Of a stretch of 64,000 nucleotides of DNA, positions 26,154-35,332 are shown piece by piece. Each line of letters begins with the position of its first letter. Position 1 is the first letter of the stretch. The position numbers were made by a program, and so were the translations under genes. The DNA is from JAMBLL01 sp964460075 (GTDB taxonomy: Bacteria; Actinomycetota; Acidimicrobiia; Spongiisociales; UBA5794): positions 1 through 64,000 of the forward strand of contig CAYWPC010000009.1 of NCBI GenBank assembly GCA_964460075.1, given 5' to 3'. The notes beneath the pieces were generated by a model. The model saw only the letters and a list, made by a program, of their open reading frames with translations, had not been told where the DNA came from and searched no databases.

Positions 26154-26741
26154 CTAGGTATTCCGATATCTGGCTTCGGGCACCTCATATTTGACCTGGC
26201 AGAAGCCATGGTTGCAGTACCCACCTGGGTTCTTTGCAAGGTACTGCTGGTGGTACTCTTCGGCGTAGTGGAACGGAGCGGCTTCGAGGATCTCCGTCGT
26301 GATCTCCCCGTACCCCGCGCCGGTCAAGACACGCTCGTATATGTCCCTTGATGCCGCAGCAGCATCAAGCTGTTCGGACGAGGTCCAGTAGATCACAGAC
26401 CGATACTGGGTTCCCTCGTCGTTTCCTTGTCGGTTCCCCTGCGTCGGATCGTGTTCCTCCCAGAAACTCTTGAGGAGTACCTCGATGGGCACGGCCTGGG
26501 GGTCATACACAACCATTGCCGTTTCGGCATGACCTGTCCGGCCGCTGCACACTTCCTCGTACGTTGGATGTTCGATATGGCCACCCTGATAGCCAACCGC
26601 TGTGGTGTGGACGCCTGGGATCTGCCAGAAGATCCGCTCCGTGCCCCAAAAACACCCCATACCGAAGTACACGACCTCCGAGGCTTCGGGGAACGGCGGC
26701 ACGATCGTCGTGCCTGTGACAAAGTGGGTGGTGTCGTTCAC
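26154..26741 (-). CDS. msrA: Peptide methionine-(S)-S-oxide reductase MsrA
   Basis: Repairs oxidised methionine in proteins. 195 aa with the catalytic motif [12 protein letters not shown] near residue 26 (Cys, not selenocysteine), [21 protein letters not shown] (substrate-binding), [20 protein letters not shown] near residue 95, [14 protein letters not shown], and resolving Cys residues near the C-terminus ([11 protein letters not shown]). GTG start at 26741 with a GAGAGG stretch upstream. Confidence 0.94.
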   Translation of the reverse strand: MNDTTHFVTGTTIVPPFPEASEVVYFGMGCFWGTERIFWQIPGVHTTAVGYQGGHIEHPTYEEVCSGRTGHAETAMVVYDPQAVPIEVLLKSFWEEHDPTQGNRQGNDEGTQYRSVIYWTSSEQLDAAAASRDIYERVLTGAGYGEITTEILEAAPFHYAEEYHQQYLAKNPGGYCNHGFCQVKYEVPEARYRNT

Positions 26742-26873
26742 GTGTACTTCTACCTCTCGGAAACAGGGGGCTTCGACAGCCGCATAAGTGGGATGGTTCT
26801 TTGATGCACGCGGCTACAACGTAACGCATGGCCTCGGTGTTCCTGCGACCTTTGAGTGCGCTCGCCGCAACGC

Positions 26874-26879
26874 TACCGT
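26874..26879 (+). promoter_or_regulatory. -10 box of CLC channel gene (leaderless)
   Basis: TACCGT ends 7 nt before ATG 26887. Confidence 0.5.
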
Positions 26880-26886
26880 CCCGTAC

Positions 26887-28881
26887 ATGTCCACTTTCTC
26901 CCACCGATTCATGCGGCGATCGAAGTCACGAGGAGCGGCGAGCTTCCTCATGGCTTCGCTGGTGCTTGGGGTGCTCGTGGGAACGGCGACATCGGCACTG
27001 GCTGTCCTGATCGACCTCGTGGAATCCGGGACTTCGTGGTTCGAAGAGTCGACCGGTTGGGGGGTGTGGGCGTTCTTCGCTCTCATCCCGGCGGGGATGT
27101 TCATTTCGTGGCTCCTAAACCAAAAGTTCGGCCCAGGCATCTCAGGTGGCGGCGTCACCGAGACGATGGTCGGCCTCAGCCTGCACGGTGGCTACCTCCC
27201 AACGAAGCACATCATCCCAAAAATCGTCGCCACAGCCGCGACGCTCGGAACCGGTGGCTCCGGTGGCCGTGAGGGGCCCGTCGTCTACATCGGTGCTTCT
27301 ATCGGTTCTAAGCTCGCTCGCCTCACCAACTTCGATCACGACCATATCAGAAGCCTTGTCGCCGCTGGAGCCGGTGCCGCGATCGGTGCATCGTTCAACG
27401 CCCCAATCGCTGGCATGCTGTTCGCCATGGAGGTCATCCTTGGTTCCTTCGCGATCAGGCACCTCAATGCAGTGGTCATCGCTTCGGTCGGTGCAGCAGT
27501 CACGGCAGATCTCCTCATCGGTCAGGACCTAATCCTGTCGTCACCTCCACACGATCTCGGGAGTCCCCAGGAGCTGATCCTGTACACAGCGCTTGCGCTG
27601 CTGGCCGTCGCCGTCGGCCTCATCTATCTCAAGTTCGAGGATTCCGCTGCGAAGTGGCGGTGGCCAGACCGCCTGCCCGGATGGAGCCGACCACTGATCT
27701 ACGGCGGCACCGTCGCGCTTCTCGGAGTGGTTTGGCCGGACTCGCTCGGCACGGGCCTTGACTTCCTCAACGGTCTGCTCCGCCTCACCGACGCAGGCTC
27801 CTTGCTGTGGTGGTCACTCGGACTCGTCGCGCTTGCGAAGATCGTCACTTCGATTTTGACAAGAGAAGGAGGCGGTTCAGCGGGAGAGTTCATGGTGAGC
27901 CTCGTCATCGGTGGCTCACTCGGTGCCGCCTTTGGCATGTTCGTCAGAAGTTTCGGAGGTGTCGAGTCGATCGACACGGGTGCATTCGTGGTGGTAGGCA
28001 TGGCTGCGGCGCTCGCGACGACGGCGCGAGCACCGCTCACTGCTGTGATACTCGTCTTCGAGTTGACAGGCAACTACGGACTCGTTCTCCCTCTGATGCT
28101 CGTGGCGGCGCTCGCAACATTCCTCGGGGATCGATTCCACCCCGATTCGGCGTACACGGCGAAGCTGCTGCGCGAAGGCATCCGGCTGCCAAAGACCGAA
28201 GACATCGACCTCCTCGACACTGTCGATGTCCGAGACGTCATGCAGGACATCGACGGTGTGCTCCACCCGTGGCAGACGCTGGCAGACGCAGCCGAGTTCT
28301 TCGACACAACCACGCATCATGGAGCACCCGTTGTCAACGATGAGGACAAGCTCGTCGGCATCCTCAGCCTCTCAGACATTGCTCTCCATGGCGGTCCGAG
28401 CATGGAGAAGACGGTCGCCGAAGCGATGTCGCGCGATCCGATCACCATTTCACGGAATGACCCGGTTTCGATGGCTCTCTCAAGAATGGCGTCTATGGGC
28501 GTCGGGCGCCTACCGGTTCTCAGCGACGATGGTGACCAAAGGATCGTTGGCATGTTCCGCCGGGTTTCGGTGGTCAACGCGTATGAGCAGGCACTCTCAA
28601 CGTCGAAGGGACGCGAGCTGTACCGCGAGCGGAAGCGCATCCGGTCCCAGCCCGGTGCAGATTTCGTCGAACTGGCCGTCGAAGAAGGCTCGCCAATCGC
28701 CAACGAGCTGATCGCTCAAGTTGTGTGGCCGCCAGACATCGTGCTCGTATCGATCCGGCGTGGTACGGCCGTCCTCGTACCTCACGGAGACACCCCGATT
28801 CGGATCAATGACGTCCTCACCGTCTTTGGCACGAGCGACTCCGTGGCCGAGATTCGGCAGCTCGCCGCCGCAGAACGATGA
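26887..28881 (+). CDS. CLC-family anion channel/transporter with CBS pair and TrkA-C domain
   Basis: 664-aa membrane protein. The CLC core spans residues ~25-430. It has GREGPVVYIGASIGS near residue 135 with the gating Glu, and NAPIAGMLFAMEV. The usual selectivity motif GSGIP appears as GPGIS near residue 81 and GxFxP as GEFMV near residue 336. Then come two CBS domains (~450-580: RDVMQDIDGVLHPWQTLAD and AEAMSRDPITISRNDP) that usually bind adenine nucleotides. A C-terminal TrkA-C/RCK-C domain (~595-660) has GSPIANELIAQ and DVLTVFGTSDSV. It should move chloride, or by its Pro variant another anion, under ligand control. Start set by promoter spacing; upstream in-frame codons have no support. 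Confidence 0.88.
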   Translation: MSTFSHRFMRRSKSRGAASFLMASLVLGVLVGTATSALAVLIDLVESGTSWFEESTGWGVWAFFALIPAGMFISWLLNQKFGPGISGGGVTETMVGLSLHGGYLPTKHIIPKIVATAATLGTGGSGGREGPVVYIGASIGSKLARLTNFDHDHIRSLVAAGAGAAIGASFNAPIAGMLFAMEVILGSFAIRHLNAVVIASVGAAVTADLLIGQDLILSSPPHDLGSPQELILYTALALLAVAVGLIYLKFEDSAAKWRWPDRLPGWSRPLIYGGTVALLGVVWPDSLGTGLDFLNGLLRLTDAGSLLWWSLGLVALAKIVTSILTREGGGSAGEFMVSLVIGGSLGAAFGMFVRSFGGVESIDTGAFVVVGMAAALATTARAPLTAVILVFELTGNYGLVLPLMLVAALATFLGDRFHPDSAYTAKLLREGIRLPKTEDIDLLDTVDVRDVMQDIDGVLHPWQTLADAAEFFDTTTHHGAPVVNDEDKLVGILSLSDIALHGGPSMEKTVAEAMSRDPITISRNDPVSMALSRMASMGVGRLPVLSDDGDQRIVGMFRRVSVVNAYEQALSTSKGRELYRERKRIRSQPGADFVELAVEEGSPIANELIAQVVWPPDIVLVSIRRGTAVLVPHGDTPIRINDVLTVFGTSDSVAEIRQLAAAER

Positions 28882-28927
28882 ACAGTCGTTGTTTCCGCTC
28901 ACCAATTCGGTACATTCGACACTGGTC

Positions 28928-30364
28928 ATGAACGTACACAACGACATCATTCCCGTAATCCTCTCTGGAGGCATGGGGTCCCGACTATGGCCGGCATCGC
29001 GGCGGCTCCATCCCAAGCAGCTACTGCCGCTCGTTGACGATCGGCCGATGATTCGCGCAACGGTGGACAGAGCCAGTGCCGTGACCGCAGCGACACGGCT
29101 CATCATCATCACGAGCGTCGACCACGCCGCGGCGATCCACCAAGAGATGCTTCGCTCTGATCACGCCGAAAGTCGCGTGATCCTCGAACCTGTAGGGCGA
29201 AACACCGCTCCGGCTGTCGCCGTAGCCGCCTACGACGTCATAGCCACCTACGGTGATCAGTTGATGCTCGTGCTTCCGGCTGATCACACGATACGTGACG
29301 AGGCAGCATTCGCGGAAGCCGTCTCCGAAGCCAAGAAGGTCGCCTCCAACGACTACCTCGTGACCTTCGGCATCACGCCGTCACGCCCGGAAACCGGATA
29401 CGGCTACATCAAGGCTGGTAGCCCGATCACACCACACGTGGCACAGGTCGCCGTATTCAAAGAGAAGCCGGACACGCCTACCGCTGAGGCCTACATCGCT
29501 TCCGGTGAGTATCTCTGGAACTCAGGCATGTTCCTGTTCAAGGCCTCCCGCTATGTCGAGGAACTTGAACGATACGCACCAGACATTGCTGCATCGAGCC
29601 GCCAGGCGTACGAAGCAGCCGACCGCAAGGGATCGACCATCACGTTGGGAACCGACGCCTTCACTGCGTGCCGCTCGGATTCGATCGATTATGCGGTCAT
29701 GGAGCCTACGTCACGCGCCGCAGTTGTGCCTACGGATCCCGGATGGAACGACATCGGATCTTGGGCATCTCTGTGGGAGGTCGGAGCGAAGGACCGCAGC
29801 GGGAACGTGGTCACAGGGGACGTCATGACGGTAGGTGTAGCGAACACCTACATCAGGGGCTCTGGAAGGATCGTGGCAGCCGTTGGCCTCAACGACACGA
29901 TCATCGTCGACACGCCTGACGCAGTTCTCGTGGCAAGCATGAATGCCGCACAAGACGTCAAGACGATCGTCGATCAGTTGAGAAAGGCCAATCGGACCGA
30001 GTACGAGTCGGCTGCCACCGTGTACCGACCGTGGGGTCGGTTCCAGACGATCGACGAAGGTCCTGGTTACCGAGTCCTCCATCTCTGGCTCGATCCGGGA
30101 GGTAAGACATCGATGAAACAGCACGACCATCGCAGCGAGCACTGGCTCGTGATAAAGGGAATGGCCCGAATCACGACCAACGAGGCGACGAGGCTCGTGC
30201 CGACGCGGGAGTCTGTGTACATTCCCCCTGGCGAGGTTCACAGACTCGAGAATCCGACGGACGAAGTCCTCGAGGTCATCGAGGTTGATGTCGGCTCCTA
30301 TGTCGGGGAGGATGACATCAAGCGATTCATGGACGTATACGGCAGAGCGGAGCGTGAAGGCTGA
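28928..30364 (+). CDS. manC: Mannose-1-phosphate guanylyltransferase / mannose-6-phosphate isomerase
   Basis: Bifunctional 478-aa enzyme making GDP-mannose. N-terminal nucleotidyltransferase: PVILSGGMGSRLWPASRRLH near residue 8 (signature GGxGxRLWPxSR), PKQLLPL, EPVGRNTAPAVA near residue 86, VLPADH near residue 116 (metal Asp), FKEKPD, YLWNSGMFLF near residue 198. C-terminal cupin isomerase (~365-470): RPWGRFQTIDEGPGYRV, KQHDHRSEHW near residue 397 (metal His/Glu), VYIPPGEVHRLENP. A TACATT box 11 nt before ATG 28928 fits a very short leader. Feeds mannosylated wall polymers or glycolipids. Confidence 0.93.
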   Translation: MNVHNDIIPVILSGGMGSRLWPASRRLHPKQLLPLVDDRPMIRATVDRASAVTAATRLIIITSVDHAAAIHQEMLRSDHAESRVILEPVGRNTAPAVAVAAYDVIATYGDQLMLVLPADHTIRDEAAFAEAVSEAKKVASNDYLVTFGITPSRPETGYGYIKAGSPITPHVAQVAVFKEKPDTPTAEAYIASGEYLWNSGMFLFKASRYVEELERYAPDIAASSRQAYEAADRKGSTITLGTDAFTACRSDSIDYAVMEPTSRAAVVPTDPGWNDIGSWASLWEVGAKDRSGNVVTGDVMTVGVANTYIRGSGRIVAAVGLNDTIIVDTPDAVLVASMNAAQDVKTIVDQLRKANRTEYESAATVYRPWGRFQTIDEGPGYRVLHLWLDPGGKTSMKQHDHRSEHWLVIKGMARITTNEATRLVPTRESVYIPPGEVHRLENPTDEVLEVIEVDVGSYVGEDDIKRFMDVYGRAEREG

Positions 30365-30759
30365 TGATCATGATCCTGGTCGTGATCACCATATTCGTCA
30401 TCGGTAGCGTGGTACTCGCCAGGCAGAGCAAGGAGCGCAAGGCTACCGCGATCGCGGATCTCGAACGCGAGAAGGATGAGGTCGCGCAGATCGACATCTT
30501 CGTGCTCATCGCCGCCGAGGTCGAAGACCTGGGTCTCAGATCGATTTCAGGTGCCGAGGGCATTCAATCAGCCGTGCTTCTCAAAGCATGGAAAAACTCT
30601 GTCGACATCGTTCAACGATGTGAGGACCGGAGCCACCTTCGGTTCGTTCTCTCACACGGCGTTGCTCCTGGAGAAGCAGCCCTTGGAGATGTGACCGTCG
30701 TGTGCACAACTCCCAGCACCGTCGACCCACCGTTGGACCCTACCGACGAGCAGATGTAG
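30364..30759 (+). CDS. Small membrane-anchored protein of unknown function
   Basis: 131 aa, start overlapping the manC stop (TGATG). One N-terminal helix (about residues 2-19, MILVVITIFVIGSVVLA), then a charged coiled-coil-like segment (RQSKERKATAIADLEREKDE) and a soluble domain. It overlaps the convergent ptrB by 20 bp. Coupling to manC suggests a linked role, but there is no recognised family. Confidence 0.5.
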   Translation: MIMILVVITIFVIGSVVLARQSKERKATAIADLEREKDEVAQIDIFVLIAAEVEDLGLRSISGAEGIQSAVLLKAWKNSVDIVQRCEDRSHLRFVLSHGVAPGEAALGDVTVVCTTPSTVDPPLDPTDEQM

Positions 30760-32815
30760 CCACGGGTGTTGGGATAGACCACGAGGTCGCTGCGAGCCTG
30801 GTCAGCACGAATGCCAGTATCAGAGCTTCATCTCGCCAAAGGTCGTATCGGCCGGAGCGAGCGAAGTGTCCAGCAGACATCTCCGTCTTGAGGAGAACCT
30901 CGTTGTGAGACGTTGAGCGGTCCCGCAATCGTTGAACCCACTTGGCAGGCTCCCAATATGACACTCTCGGATCGTTGAGGCCTGCGGTCACGAGGATCGG
31001 CGGGTAGGACAACCTGCCCACGTTCTCGTACGGCGCGTAGGCACGCATCCACCTGTACTCCTCTTCGATCGCTGGGTTACCCCACTCTTCCCATTCGATA
31101 ACCGTGAGAGGGAGCGACGAGTCCAACATCGTGTTCACGACATCGACGAACGGGACCTCACCGACAACCGCTGCGAAACTATCGGGGGCCAAGTTGATCG
31201 CCGCGCCAATCGTCAGGCCACCAGCGGAGGCTCCTCGAATCGATATTCGCTCCGGGTCGCAGTAGCCGGCATCTGCGATGTCGTGTGCAGCGTCGATCAG
31301 GTCCGTAAACGTGTGCTCCTTGTGCTCGAACTTGCCGTCGGTGTACCACGACTTTCCCATCTCACCTCCGCCGCGCACGTGAGCGATCGCGTAGACAACG
31401 CCTCGGTCGAGCAAGCTCAGCCGGGGAATCGAGAATCGGACAGGCATCGATACTTCATAGGACCCGTACGCATACAGCAGCATGGGAGCCAGCCCATTGA
31501 TGGGGACGCTCTTGTTTCGGACCATACTGATCGGGATGCGGGTTCCATCGCGTGCTGTTGCCCACATGCGGTCCTGGACATAGTTTGCAGAGTCGTAGCC
31601 TCCGAGCACAGGTGTCGTCTTGAGGAGCACCGTCTCGCCTGTTTCGAGGTCGAGATCGAAGATGCTACGCGGTGTCACGAACGACTCGTACGCGTACCTC
31701 ACCGATGTGGCACTGAACTCGAAGTTTCCAACGGGTGCGACCTCGTACACGGGGCCATCGAACATCACCCGGTGCAACGCACCATCCAAGACCCTGAACA
31801 ATGCAGGGAGTCCTTCGGCACGGCCCCACACCAGCACATGGTCTTCGAAGCATGCAGGCACATCGAGCTTTCGACCCGGCTCACTTGGCGCAACCTCTAG
31901 CGGTGCACCACCGCTGGTGGGAACGGTCACGAGCCGACCATCGCCACCGGCGTCGTTGGTCACGATCCAGAAGACGGATTCTCGATGATCGATCGTGTAC
32001 TCGACACCTTCGACGCGTTGTAACACCTCGCGTGGCTCGTCATGTGGTGATGTCGTTGGGATCACCCAACAGGACTTCGTGACGGAGGACTGTGCCTCGA
32101 TGACGACGAACTCACCGGATCGAGTCCTGGTGACATCAAGGTGGAACCGCTCATCGTCTTCTTGGAGAACCAGGACGTCCGATTGTTGCGATGTGCCGAT
32201 CTCGTGTCTCCAGATTTGGAAAGGGCGAAGCGTCTCATCGGCGATCGTATAGAACAACCACCGACCGTCATGAGACCACGCGAGGCCGTATCTGCACGCT
32301 GTCAACACATCGGGCACATCGACACCGGCATCGATGTCCCTGATCCGAGTCGTGTACGCCTCGTCTCCGGAGGTATCGACTGAGTACGCCACGAAGCGCT
32401 GATCTGCACTGAGAGCAAAGTTCCCGAGCTTGAAGTAGCTCTCACCATCAGCTTCCAAGTTCTCGTCGAGGACGAGATGCTCCTCACCATCTGGCCCTCC
32501 GCGCGTGCGTACCCAAATCACATACGCCTTGCCCTCTATCGAACGTGTGGTGTACCACCAGTCGCCGCGTCTGGCTGGAACAGTGAGATCTGTTTCGAGG
32601 GTCCGACTCTTGATCTCCTGGAAGATCGCCTCCTGGAGTTGCTCTGTTTGGGCGAGCACCTGACGGGTGTACTCATTCTCGGCTTCGAGGTGCGCGATCA
32701 CCTCAGGGTTGCTCTTGTCCTGAAGCCACAGGTAGGGATCCATGACCGACTCACCGTGCAGAACACGGGTCGCGTCGCGACGCTTCGCTCTTGGAGCGAT
32801 TGGTTGGCCTCCCAT
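30740..32815 (-). CDS. ptrB: Oligopeptidase B (S9 prolyl-oligopeptidase family)
   Basis: Cytosolic serine peptidase of 691 aa that cleaves short peptides after basic residues. N-terminal DPYLWLQDKSNPEVIAHLEA near residue 26, a seven-bladed propeller to about residue 390, then the alpha/beta hydrolase domain: RGGGEMGKSWY near residue 475, nucleophile RGASAGGLTIGA near residue 525, Asp in LNDPRVSYWEP near residue 612, and His in EMSAGHFARSGRYD near residue 650. The GEMG(K)xWY and SAGG features match PtrB. ATG 32815 is fixed by a TATGGT box 6 nt upstream, in a 52-bp divergent region shared with the LOG-like gene. Confidence 0.92.
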   Translation of the reverse strand: MGGQPIAPRAKRRDATRVLHGESVMDPYLWLQDKSNPEVIAHLEAENEYTRQVLAQTEQLQEAIFQEIKSRTLETDLTVPARRGDWWYTTRSIEGKAYVIWVRTRGGPDGEEHLVLDENLEADGESYFKLGNFALSADQRFVAYSVDTSGDEAYTTRIRDIDAGVDVPDVLTACRYGLAWSHDGRWLFYTIADETLRPFQIWRHEIGTSQQSDVLVLQEDDERFHLDVTRTRSGEFVVIEAQSSVTKSCWVIPTTSPHDEPREVLQRVEGVEYTIDHRESVFWIVTNDAGGDGRLVTVPTSGGAPLEVAPSEPGRKLDVPACFEDHVLVWGRAEGLPALFRVLDGALHRVMFDGPVYEVAPVGNFEFSATSVRYAYESFVTPRSIFDLDLETGETVLLKTTPVLGGYDSANYVQDRMWATARDGTRIPISMVRNKSVPINGLAPMLLYAYGSYEVSMPVRFSIPRLSLLDRGVVYAIAHVRGGGEMGKSWYTDGKFEHKEHTFTDLIDAAHDIADAGYCDPERISIRGASAGGLTIGAAINLAPDSFAAVVGEVPFVDVVNTMLDSSLPLTVIEWEEWGNPAIEEEYRWMRAYAPYENVGRLSYPPILVTAGLNDPRVSYWEPAKWVQRLRDRSTSHNEVLLKTEMSAGHFARSGRYDLWRDEALILAFVLTRLAATSWSIPTPVATSARR

Positions 32816-32821
32816 GGCAGA

Positions 32822-32827
32822 ACCATA
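32822..32827 (-). promoter_or_regulatory. -10 box of ptrB (leaderless)
   Basis: On the minus strand TATGGT ends 6 nt before ATG 32815. Confidence 0.55.
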
Positions 32828-32855
32828 TCGTGTGGGGCCACCGACACGCCACCGG

Positions 32856-32861
32856 TACGCT
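32856..32861 (+). promoter_or_regulatory. -10 box of LOG-like gene (leaderless)
   Basis: TACGCT ends 6 nt before ATG 32868; it lies about 30 bp from the opposed ptrB box, giving two leaderless promoters back to back. Confidence 0.55.
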
Positions 32862-32867
32862 AAAAAC

Positions 32868-33404
32868 ATGCAACGCACGATCGCCGTATTCGCAGCATCT
32901 CAATCGCAGCGGGGCGACGCTCACTACGACGAAGCCGTCCGGTGCGGTGAGCTGCTGGCACAGGCGGGATTTGCCGTAGCTACGGGCGGCTACGGCGGTT
33001 CGATGGAGGCTGTGTCCCGGGGAGCTCGCAATGCCGGGGGCCGTGTGATCGGTGTGACAGCTCCTGACGTTTTCAGGAACCGGTCTCGAGCCAACAGCTA
33101 TGTAGCGACTGAGGAGAAGGCTGTGTCGCTCACCGATCGCATCGGTTTACTCATAGGCGACACCGCCGGATCAATCGCTCTGTGGGGCAGCCTCGGAACG
33201 GCGACCGAACTCCTTGTCGCATGGAATCTCTCGTACGTGGCACCCTTCAGCGATCGTCGTCGAAAGCCTGTCGTCACTGTCGGTGAGCCTTGGCTGACCC
33301 TGGTGCCACATCTCGAGCAGACGTTGACGACGGACGCAGGCCTTGTCACGGTAACCGCCGACGTCGGCAGCGCCGTTGCACACATGGTCTCCGTTCTGTC
33401 CTAG
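32868..33404 (+). CDS. LOG-like (lysine-decarboxylase-fold) nucleotide-binding protein
   Basis: 178-aa Rossmann-like protein related to LOG cytokinin-riboside monophosphate phosphoribohydrolases and the TIGR00725 group. Visible: TIAVFAASQSQRGDAHYDEA at the N-terminus, GFAVATGGYGGSMEAVSRGA near residue 33 (phosphate loop with Arg), GGRVIGVT, and GSLGTATELLVAWN near residue 105. The canonical PGGxGTxxE catalytic motif appears as WGSLGTATE, keeping the Glu but replacing PGG. Activity on purine nucleotides is therefore uncertain. Confidence 0.75.
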   Translation: MQRTIAVFAASQSQRGDAHYDEAVRCGELLAQAGFAVATGGYGGSMEAVSRGARNAGGRVIGVTAPDVFRNRSRANSYVATEEKAVSLTDRIGLLIGDTAGSIALWGSLGTATELLVAWNLSYVAPFSDRRRKPVVTVGEPWLTLVPHLEQTLTTDAGLVTVTADVGSAVAHMVSVLS

Positions 33405-33454
33405 CTGGCTGCATACGCTCAGCGTCCAGACGAGGTCGTGGTCATCGACAACGT

Positions 33455-34273
33455 TCAGGTCGATGTATCAGATGTCTGGTTCGCCCGCACAATGAGCGCG
33501 ATGCCGATCATCGTCATCCCGACCAGCGCAAGTAGCCACGATCGGGCGCTCAGCGTCCGCACGAACCCGTTGAACACAGTGACGACGAGTACTGCTCGTG
33601 GCTCGCCGCTGAAGCCGGGAACGACGATCGAACGAAGGATGGGGATGAGGAAGGCGGTAAAGCTGCCCGCCAGCACGAAGGAGCCACCGACGATGGCGAG
33701 CCCCATACACCATCGTCGAGTGATGGCGAAAACCGCAGCGGCAAGGACAGCGCTGATCGCACTTGCAACGACCGCAACAGCAACGGCGAACCTTGCAATT
33801 GGGGGAATGCTCGGGATGACCCCCGCGTCGAGTACCTCCACAGAACGAAACGAGTCAGCGGGCACAAGGGACGCGAGCTGTGGAGAGAAGACCTGAAGTG
33901 GGCGGAGCACCGTGGTGCGATATTGGTCCAGATCGATGACAATCGGCTGCAGATCGTCCTCCACAATCCTTTGTTGCAGATCCTCGGCAAGTGCCACGAA
34001 GAGGCCTTTGAGCTCCTCGGTGCCGAAGAGGTCGGAGAACAGCCCAACAAGGACCGTGTCGAACACAGCGAGAGCCGGAAGCTCATCGGCCAGCCTCCCG
34101 ACCACGATCTGGGCCGTCGCCTCTCGAGATGCCGGCAGTGTGAGCCCGTCGACGGCCGTTTCGACGAACTCGTCTGCTATGAGTACCCGCGCATCCATCC
34201 ACCACGCCACATTCGCCACGAAGAGGAAGAGGGCGAGCAACGCCGCGGTGACAACGATGAGCGATTTACGCAT
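33455..34273 (-). CDS. Integral membrane protein of unknown function
   Basis: 272 aa. An N-terminal helix (residues ~5-24) precedes a ~140-residue extracytoplasmic domain that begins MDARVLIADEFVETAVDGLT, followed by three C-terminal helices (~165-190, ~195-218, ~240-260). This one-plus-loop-plus-three layout resembles actinobacterial 'DUF' proteins with a large external loop. No known domain assigned. Confidence 0.65.
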   Translation of the reverse strand: MRKSLIVVTAALLALFLFVANVAWWMDARVLIADEFVETAVDGLTLPASREATAQIVVGRLADELPALAVFDTVLVGLFSDLFGTEELKGLFVALAEDLQQRIVEDDLQPIVIDLDQYRTTVLRPLQVFSPQLASLVPADSFRSVEVLDAGVIPSIPPIARFAVAVAVVASAISAVLAAAVFAITRRWCMGLAIVGGSFVLAGSFTAFLIPILRSIVVPGFSGEPRAVLVVTVFNGFVRTLSARSWLLALVGMTMIGIALIVRANQTSDTST

Positions 34274-34404
34274 GCCTGGTACGGGTCATCACAGGGCCAC
34301 GGTACCGGATCGGGTCAGTAGTGCCGCCTCTACTCCCGCCATGTCAACGCCGACCCGAGCCCCGAGCCGAGACAGTGAGCGGGATCACGCCGCTCATCTG
34401 GTGG

Positions 34405-34863
34405 CTACGGTCGAATGCCCTCACGTATCCGTTCCAGGGTCTCTGCGATGACGTTGGCCTCGTCATCAGTCACCCTGCAGGCAAAGTAGGTCTCGATCCC
34501 CGCAACGTGTACCCGTGCAGCGGATCGAAACACTTCGGCACCCATACTCGTCAGCGTGATCCGTGTGACACGGCGGTCCGCTGGATCGGGGATGCGCCGC
34601 ATCCAGTCGCGTTTCTCGATTCGATCGACCAACGTCGTCAAACCAGATTTACTCATTACGACGTTCTGCGCGAGCTCAGTCATTCGGATACCTGCTTGTC
34701 CAGCCTCGTAGACGTGGAGCAGTGCGTCGTATGTCTGTAGGTCTATGTGTGCAGCGCTTCGCAATTCCGCATCCAGGACCGCTACGACCGCTCCGTGCAT
34801 CTCCATGACGGCCCGCCATGCGCGGTGGCGGATGCCGAACGGCTCTGCTTCCTCCCGCGTCAT
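34405..34863 (-). CDS. MarR-family transcriptional regulator
   Basis: 152-aa dimeric winged-helix regulator. The N-terminal dimerisation helix is followed by LQTYDALLHVYEAGQAGIRM near residue 42, the recognition helix NVVMSKSGLTTLVDRIEKR near residue 67, and the wing with the family motif PDPADRRVTRITLT near residue 92. It diverges from the small dimeric barrel protein at 35030 over a 166-bp region holding an inverted repeat, a likely operator. Effector unknown, probably a phenolic or lipophilic compound by family habit. Confidence 0.9.
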   Translation of the reverse strand: MTREEAEPFGIRHRAWRAVMEMHGAVVAVLDAELRSAAHIDLQTYDALLHVYEAGQAGIRMTELAQNVVMSKSGLTTLVDRIEKRDWMRRIPDPADRRVTRITLTSMGAEVFRSAARVHVAGIETYFACRVTDDEANVIAETLERIREGIRP

Positions 34864-34866
34864 CTG

Positions 34867-34897
34867 TTGACTTTCGTTCGTGACTCTGCTGTACTTT
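34867..34897 (+). promoter_or_regulatory. Candidate promoter for gene 35030
   Basis: TTGACT at 34867-34872 and TGTACT/TACTTT at 34890-34897 with 17-19 bp spacing on the plus strand. A transcript from here would have a leader of roughly 125 nt before ATG 35030. Confidence 0.4.
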
Positions 34898-34953
34898 TTG
34901 CTGTTCGATATCGGACTGTCGCTTCTCGAACTATCTGCTCTCGAACACTACTT

Positions 34954-34976
34954 CCTCGACCGCTCAGGTGTCGAGG
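34954..34976. promoter_or_regulatory. Inverted repeat, possible MarR operator
   Basis: CCTCGAC and GTCGAGG, 7-bp arms separated by 9 bp, centred in the divergent MarR/35030 region. The size and symmetry suit a dimeric MarR site. Confidence 0.35.
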
Positions 34977-35029
34977 ACCGGCTGCTCACCCCTGCGTGGG
35001 CAACGTGTGGAGAACAAGGGGGAGAGCAC

Positions 35030-35308
35030 ATGAAAGTGGTAGCCATCAACCACGACATAGCCGACTACGACACGTGGAAAGCAGTCTTTGACGAGATTCC
35101 ACCTTCGACCATGGGGGCATTATTCCACCGGATCAACAGAAGCGTGGACGATCACAACAACATCACCGTCGTGGCCGGATTCAGCTCGGTTGAAACGGCA
35201 AAAGCCTTCACCATGAACCCGGACCTCAAGGAGGCCATGGGCCGGGCTGGTGTCACCGGTGCACCGCGGATTGAGATCTTCGAGGAGGTCGAGTCGGTTC
35301 AGTACTGA
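35030..35308 (+). CDS. Small dimeric alpha-beta barrel-like protein
   Basis: 92-aa cytosolic protein. MKVVAINHDIADYDTWKAVF at the start, NNITVVAGFSSVETAKAF in the middle and PRIEIFEEVE at the end give the beta-alpha-beta pattern of ABM/DUF-type ferredoxin-like barrels. ATG 35030 has GGGGAGAG upstream; the longer open frame to 34880 has none. It is divergent from, and probably controlled by, the MarR regulator. Could be a monooxygenase, a ligand binder or a cyclase-like enzyme. Confidence 0.65.
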   Translation: MKVVAINHDIADYDTWKAVFDEIPPSTMGALFHRINRSVDDHNNITVVAGFSSVETAKAFTMNPDLKEAMGRAGVTGAPRIEIFEEVESVQY

Positions 35309-35332
35309 GTTCGCACGCCTCGTCGAAGCATC

